A stretch of DNA of 8,557 nucleotides from an uncultured Pseudomonadota bacterium (GTDB taxonomy: Bacteria; Pseudomonadota; Gammaproteobacteria; Burkholderiales; SG8-41). The stretch spans positions 1 to 8,557 of the forward strand of contig CAMPGR010000144.1 of the NCBI GenBank assembly GCA_946885605.1. Reading direction: 5' to 3'. Below, one piece after another: positions 6,128 to 8,557 of the stretch. Numbering within the stretch: the first letter of the stretch is position 1; each line of letters starts with the position of its first letter. A program made the position numbers and the translations under genes. Below the pieces are notes generated by a model. That model did not search any database. It had not been told where the DNA came from and saw only the letters and a list, made by a program, of their open reading frames with translations.

Positions 6128-6877
6128 ATGAAAGTATTGGTCACGGTCAAGCGCGTGATCGACCCGTATGTGAAGGTGCGCGTGAAGTCCGACGGGACCG
6201 GTGTCGAAACCGCGAACGTCAAGATGACAATGAATCCGTTCTGCGAGATCGCGGTGGAGCAGGCGGTTCGCATGAAGGAAGCCGGGGTGGTTTCCGAAAT
6301 CGTCGCGGTGTCGATCGGCGTGCCGCAGTGCCAGGAGACGCTGCGGACGGCGATGGCGATGGGCGCTGACCGCGGGATCCTCGTGGAGACCGACGCCGAG
6401 GTGCAGCCGCTCGCCGTGGCGAAACTCCTCAGGAAGATCGTCGAGAAAGAGAATCCGAAGCTCATCATCATGGGCAAGCAGGCGATCGACGACGATTCCA
6501 ACCAGTGCGGCCAGACGCTCGCCGCGTTGCTCGACTGGCCCCAGGCCACGTTCACTTCCAGCATCACCGTGAACGGCGACACTGCGGACGTGACGCGCGA
6601 GATCGACGGCGGGCTGGAGAAGCTCACCGTCAGGCTGCCGGCGGTGATGACGACCGATTTGAGGCTCAACGAGCCGCGCTACGTCACGCTGCCCAACATC
6701 ATGAAGGCGAAGAAGAAGCCGCTGGAAGTGGTCAAGCCCGACGGGCTCGGCGTCGATATCACGCCGCGCCTGAAGACGCTCAAGGTGCAGGAGCCGCCGA
6801 AGCGCAGCGCCGGGGTGAAGGTCGCGGACGTGCAGGAGCTGGTGGCGAAACTCAAGAACGAGGCGAGGGTGATCTGA
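6128..6877 (+). CDS. etfB: electron transfer flavoprotein beta subunit
   Basis: EtfB pairs with EtfA to form the cytosolic FAD- and AMP-binding electron carrier that takes electrons from acyl-CoA dehydrogenases and gives them to ETF:quinone oxidoreductase. The 249-aa protein aligns by eye along its whole length with the mitochondrial type. It has the start [19 protein letters not shown], then [24 protein letters not shown], the nucleotide-binding stretch [21 protein letters not shown], and the partner-docking loop [18 protein letters not shown]. Leu188 in this loop corresponds to the recognition-loop leucine of human ETF. This marks it as a group I, non-bifurcating, housekeeping-type ETF. The next gene, etfA, begins after a single base, so the two are translationally coupled. 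The call is secure. Confidence 0.97.
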   Translation: MKVLVTVKRVIDPYVKVRVKSDGTGVETANVKMTMNPFCEIAVEQAVRMKEAGVVSEIVAVSIGVPQCQETLRTAMAMGADRGILVETDAEVQPLAVAKLLRKIVEKENPKLIIMGKQAIDDDSNQCGQTLAALLDWPQATFTSSITVNGDTADVTREIDGGLEKLTVRLPAVMTTDLRLNEPRYVTLPNIMKAKKKPLEVVKPDGLGVDITPRLKTLKVQEPPKRSAGVKVADVQELVAKLKNEARVI

Positions 6878-6878
6878 A

Positions 6879-7808
6879 ATGGCAGCGCTGGTTATCGCGG
6901 AACACGACAACAAGAGCCTCAAGCCGGGCGTTACGAACGCCATTACCGCTGCGGCGAAGATGGGCGGTGAGGTGCACGTGCTCGTCGCCGGGCATCAGTG
7001 TGCGGTCGCAGCGCAGGCGGCGGCGAAAATCGAGGGCGTGAAGAAAGTGCTCGTCGCCGATGCGCCGCATTACGCGGGCCTCGTTGCGGAGAACGTTGCC
7101 GCCCTCGTCGTCTCCCTCGCGGAGCAGTACACCCATATCGCCGCACCGGCCACCGCGGCCGGGAAGAACGTCATGCCGCGCGTGGCGGGGCTGCTGGACG
7201 TGCAGCAGATCTCGGACGTGAGCTCGGTGGAATCGGCCGACACCTTCGTGCGGCCGATCTATGCCGGCAACGCGCTCGCGACCGTGCAGTCGAGCGACCG
7301 CATCAAGGTCGTGACGGTGCGCACCACCGCCTTCGACCCGGCCGGAGAAGCGAGCGCCGCCGCCCCCGTGGAGAACGCCGCGTCCACGCCGGACAAGGGG
7401 CTCACCCAGTTCAAGGGACAGGAGCTTTCCAAGTCGGAGCGGCCGGAGCTTGCCGCGGCGCGCATCATCGTTTCCGGCGGTCGCGGCATGGGGAGCGCGG
7501 AGAATTTCAAGATCCTCGAAGCGCTCGCCGACAAGCTGGGCGCGGCGGTCGGCGCCTCGCGCGCGGCAGTGGACTCGGGCTTCGTGCCGAACGACTACCA
7601 GGTCGGGCAGACCGGCAAAATCGTTGCGCCGGAACTCTACATTGCCGTCGGCATCTCGGGCGCGATCCAGCATCTCGCCGGCATGAAGGACAGCAAAGTC
7701 ATCATTGCCATCAACAAGGATCCCGAAGCGCCGATCTTCGCCGTGGCGGACTACTGGCTGGTAGAGGATCTCTTCAAGGCAGTGCCGGAGCTGACGAAGC
7801 TGCTGTAG
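6879..7808 (+). CDS. etfA: electron transfer flavoprotein alpha subunit
   Basis: EtfA carries most of the FAD-binding site of the ETF heterodimer. The 309-aa length is typical. The N-terminal half ([11 protein letters not shown] through [25 protein letters not shown]) is the adenine-nucleotide-like domain. The C-terminal FAD domain has SGGRGMGS with Arg202, [41 protein letters not shown], and [10 protein letters not shown] ending in the conserved Asp281. The ATG at 6879 lies one base after the etfB TGA, and GAGGG at 6865-6869 inside etfB supplies the ribosome binding site. The last 35 bp overlap the 3' end of the convergent phosphopantetheinyl transferase gene. No terminator is visible after the TAG. 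The call is secure. Confidence 0.97.
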   Translation: MAALVIAEHDNKSLKPGVTNAITAAAKMGGEVHVLVAGHQCAVAAQAAAKIEGVKKVLVADAPHYAGLVAENVAALVVSLAEQYTHIAAPATAAGKNVMPRVAGLLDVQQISDVSSVESADTFVRPIYAGNALATVQSSDRIKVVTVRTTAFDPAGEASAAAPVENAASTPDKGLTQFKGQELSKSERPELAAARIIVSGGRGMGSAENFKILEALADKLGAAVGASRAAVDSGFVPNDYQVGQTGKIVAPELYIAVGISGAIQHLAGMKDSKVIIAINKDPEAPIFAVADYWLVEDLFKAVPELTKLL

Positions 7809-8520
7809 CGGCAGTGCGGCTCGGGTCTTCGGCAACGACGGCGGCGACGTAGCCCGGCGCCGGAATAAAGCTCTCGACCTGCCAGCCGCACATCCCGTCC
7901 GCCGTATTTTCAACGCGGAGTACCCGGGCGGGCTCACCGGGCGCGAGGGACACGTCGAATGCATCGAGGGGATGGTAGAGCCCGTCCCCCAGCGCCTTGA
8001 TGTACGCTTCCTTGCGCGTCCAGCAATTGAAGAAGCCCACCGGCTTGTGGCAGGAATCGAGTGCTGCGTACGCTTCCCGTTCGCGCGGCGAGAAGAAGCG
8101 CGCGGCGATGCTGTCCGCATCCGGCAATACCCGCACGGCTTCGACATCCACACCGACCTCCCGACCCTCGGCAAACGCATAGAGGGCGAGGTCGCGGGAA
8201 TGGGCGAGATTGAAGCGCAACTCGCGGTTCCCGCAAGCGCGGGCAAGCGCGGGCTTGCCGCGCTTGCCGTACGCGAACTCGATCGCTTCGGCAGGCACGT
8301 CGAGGCGTTCCGCGAGCAACTGCCGCAGCCGCCCGCGCGCAACGATGTAACGGCGCCATTCGCGCTCGAAGGCAAAACGGCCGGCTCTCTCGCGTTCGCC
8401 TTCGGACAGCAGGAGCGAGAGCCGATGCACCGCGCGGGGCGCCACATCGAGGGCCGCAACAGCGATTTCGATTCCGCAATTTAGAACCCGCGTCTCGACC
8501 TCGCGCGCCTGGCTCCCCAT
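7774..8520 (-). CDS. 4'-phosphopantetheinyl transferase (Sfp type)
   Basis: Enzymes of this superfamily move phosphopantetheine from CoA onto a serine of acyl, peptidyl or aryl carrier proteins, making the active holo form. The 248-aa protein has the expected ordered motifs: GKRGKPAL at 85-92; RFNLAHS at 102-108; the Mg-binding GVDVEAVR with Asp125 and Glu127; and [19 protein letters not shown] at 163-181 with Trp167, Lys170, Glu171 and Lys175. The length and two-lobed shape suit the Sfp/Gsp/HetI class, not the short AcpS class. The start at ATG 8520 is preferred because AGGA (complement of 8527-8530) lies six bases upstream. A TTG at 8535 is in frame but has no better signal. The 3' end runs 35 bp into etfA on the other strand. 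No carrier-protein gene is present in the window, so its target (fatty acid, polyketide, siderophore or other carrier) cannot be named. Confidence 0.93.
   Translation of the reverse strand: MGSQAREVETRVLNCGIEIAVAALDVAPRAVHRLSLLLSEGERERAGRFAFEREWRRYIVARGRLRQLLAERLDVPAEAIEFAYGKRGKPALARACGNRELRFNLAHSRDLALYAFAEGREVGVDVEAVRVLPDADSIAARFFSPREREAYAALDSCHKPVGFFNCWTRKEAYIKALGDGLYHPLDAFDVSLAPGEPARVLRVENTADGMCGWQVESFIPAPGYVAAVVAEDPSRTAATAASSAPALP
7854..7863. repeat. 10-bp perfect palindrome
   Basis: CCGGCGCCGG lies within the 3' part of the phosphopantetheinyl transferase gene, 46 bp after the etfA stop. It is self-complementary with no spacer, so it could only form a poor hairpin and has no adjacent T-run. 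It is most likely a by-product of GC-rich coding sequence and is noted because no better terminator exists between the convergent genes. Confidence 0.3.
8233..8268. repeat. tandem 10-bp repeat with a strong hairpin inside the transferase gene
   Basis: GCAAGCGCGG is repeated exactly at 8233-8242 and 8243-8252. The second copy, extended to 8242, is an 11-bp inverted match to 8258-8268 with a five-base loop. In the gene it encodes the region [12 protein letters not shown], part of which is the conserved GKP motif. It may be a coincidence of GC-rich codons or a local tandem duplication that has added a few residues before the RFNLAHS motif. Confidence 0.6.
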
Positions 8521-8522
8521 GT

Positions 8523-8557
8523 TCAGTCCTGGCAAAGCGCCAGCATCGCGCCGAGCA
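8523..8557 (-). CDS. possible C-terminal end of a gene upstream of the transferase (partial)
   Basis: On the minus strand one frame runs from the window edge to a TGA at 8525-8523 and encodes a tail ending LGAMLALCQD. The stop lies two bases before the transferase ATG, and the AGGA used as its ribosome binding site falls inside the last codons. That spacing is typical of a coupled operon pair. The piece is too short to assign a family, so existence and identity are both tentative. Confidence 0.3.
   Translation of the reverse strand, partial: LGAMLALCQD

Noticed and set aside
6852..8459. 535-codon minus-strand open frame spanning etfA and the transferase
   Set aside because: It overlaps both the etfA coding strand and the true transferase frame, and shows no domain motif. 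It is a shadow frame.

Overview
The window is GC-rich (roughly two thirds G+C by eye) with tightly packed genes. Its protein set fits the chromosome of a betaproteobacterium, probably Burkholderiales-like. This assignment rests on the look of the ETF pair and the catabolic gene neighbourhood; no rRNA or other marker is present to confirm it. I see no IS element, phage gene, CRISPR array or tRNA.

Layout. Positions 1-75 hold the possible last codons of an upstream plus-strand gene, then a perfect 22-bp tandem duplication that ends inside the next start codon. Positions 76-1231 encode an acyl-CoA dehydrogenase that is out of frame after codon 17, best explained by loss of one GC dinucleotide near 124-128. 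A 193-bp gap (1232-1424) is filled by a degenerate purine-rich repeat tract and a facing pyrimidine-rich arm. Positions 1425-3527 encode a 700-aa NDP-forming acyl-CoA synthetase. A 121-bp gap with two GC-rich hairpins precedes an exported metallo-beta-lactamase-fold hydrolase (3649-4608). After 22 bp comes an MmgE/PrpD family protein (4631-6076), then the etfB-etfA pair (6128-6877 and 6879-7808). On the minus strand, convergent with etfA and overlapping its 3' end by 35 bp, lies an Sfp-type 4'-phosphopantetheinyl transferase (8520-7774). The last codons of another minus-strand gene may sit just upstream of it.

How the genes may work together. The plus-strand genes look like an organic-acid or short-chain acyl catabolic module. 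The synthetase would make or use an acyl-CoA, the dehydrogenase would oxidise it at the alpha-beta bond, and EtfAB would carry the electrons to the respiratory chain through ETF:quinone oxidoreductase. The MmgE/PrpD protein would handle a hydroxy- or carboxy-acid intermediate. The role of the periplasmic MBL hydrolase is unclear; a lactonase or esterase step outside the cytoplasm is a guess. The substrate cannot be read from the sequence. The phosphopantetheinyl transferase is a separate transcription unit with no evident link to this pathway.

This is mostly an ordinary metabolic region. The points most worth a second look are the frameshifted dehydrogenase beside a fresh-looking duplication, the dehydrogenase's non-MCAD catalytic arrangement, the facing repeat arms in the 1232-1424 gap, and the exported hydrolase inside an otherwise cytosolic pathway cluster.
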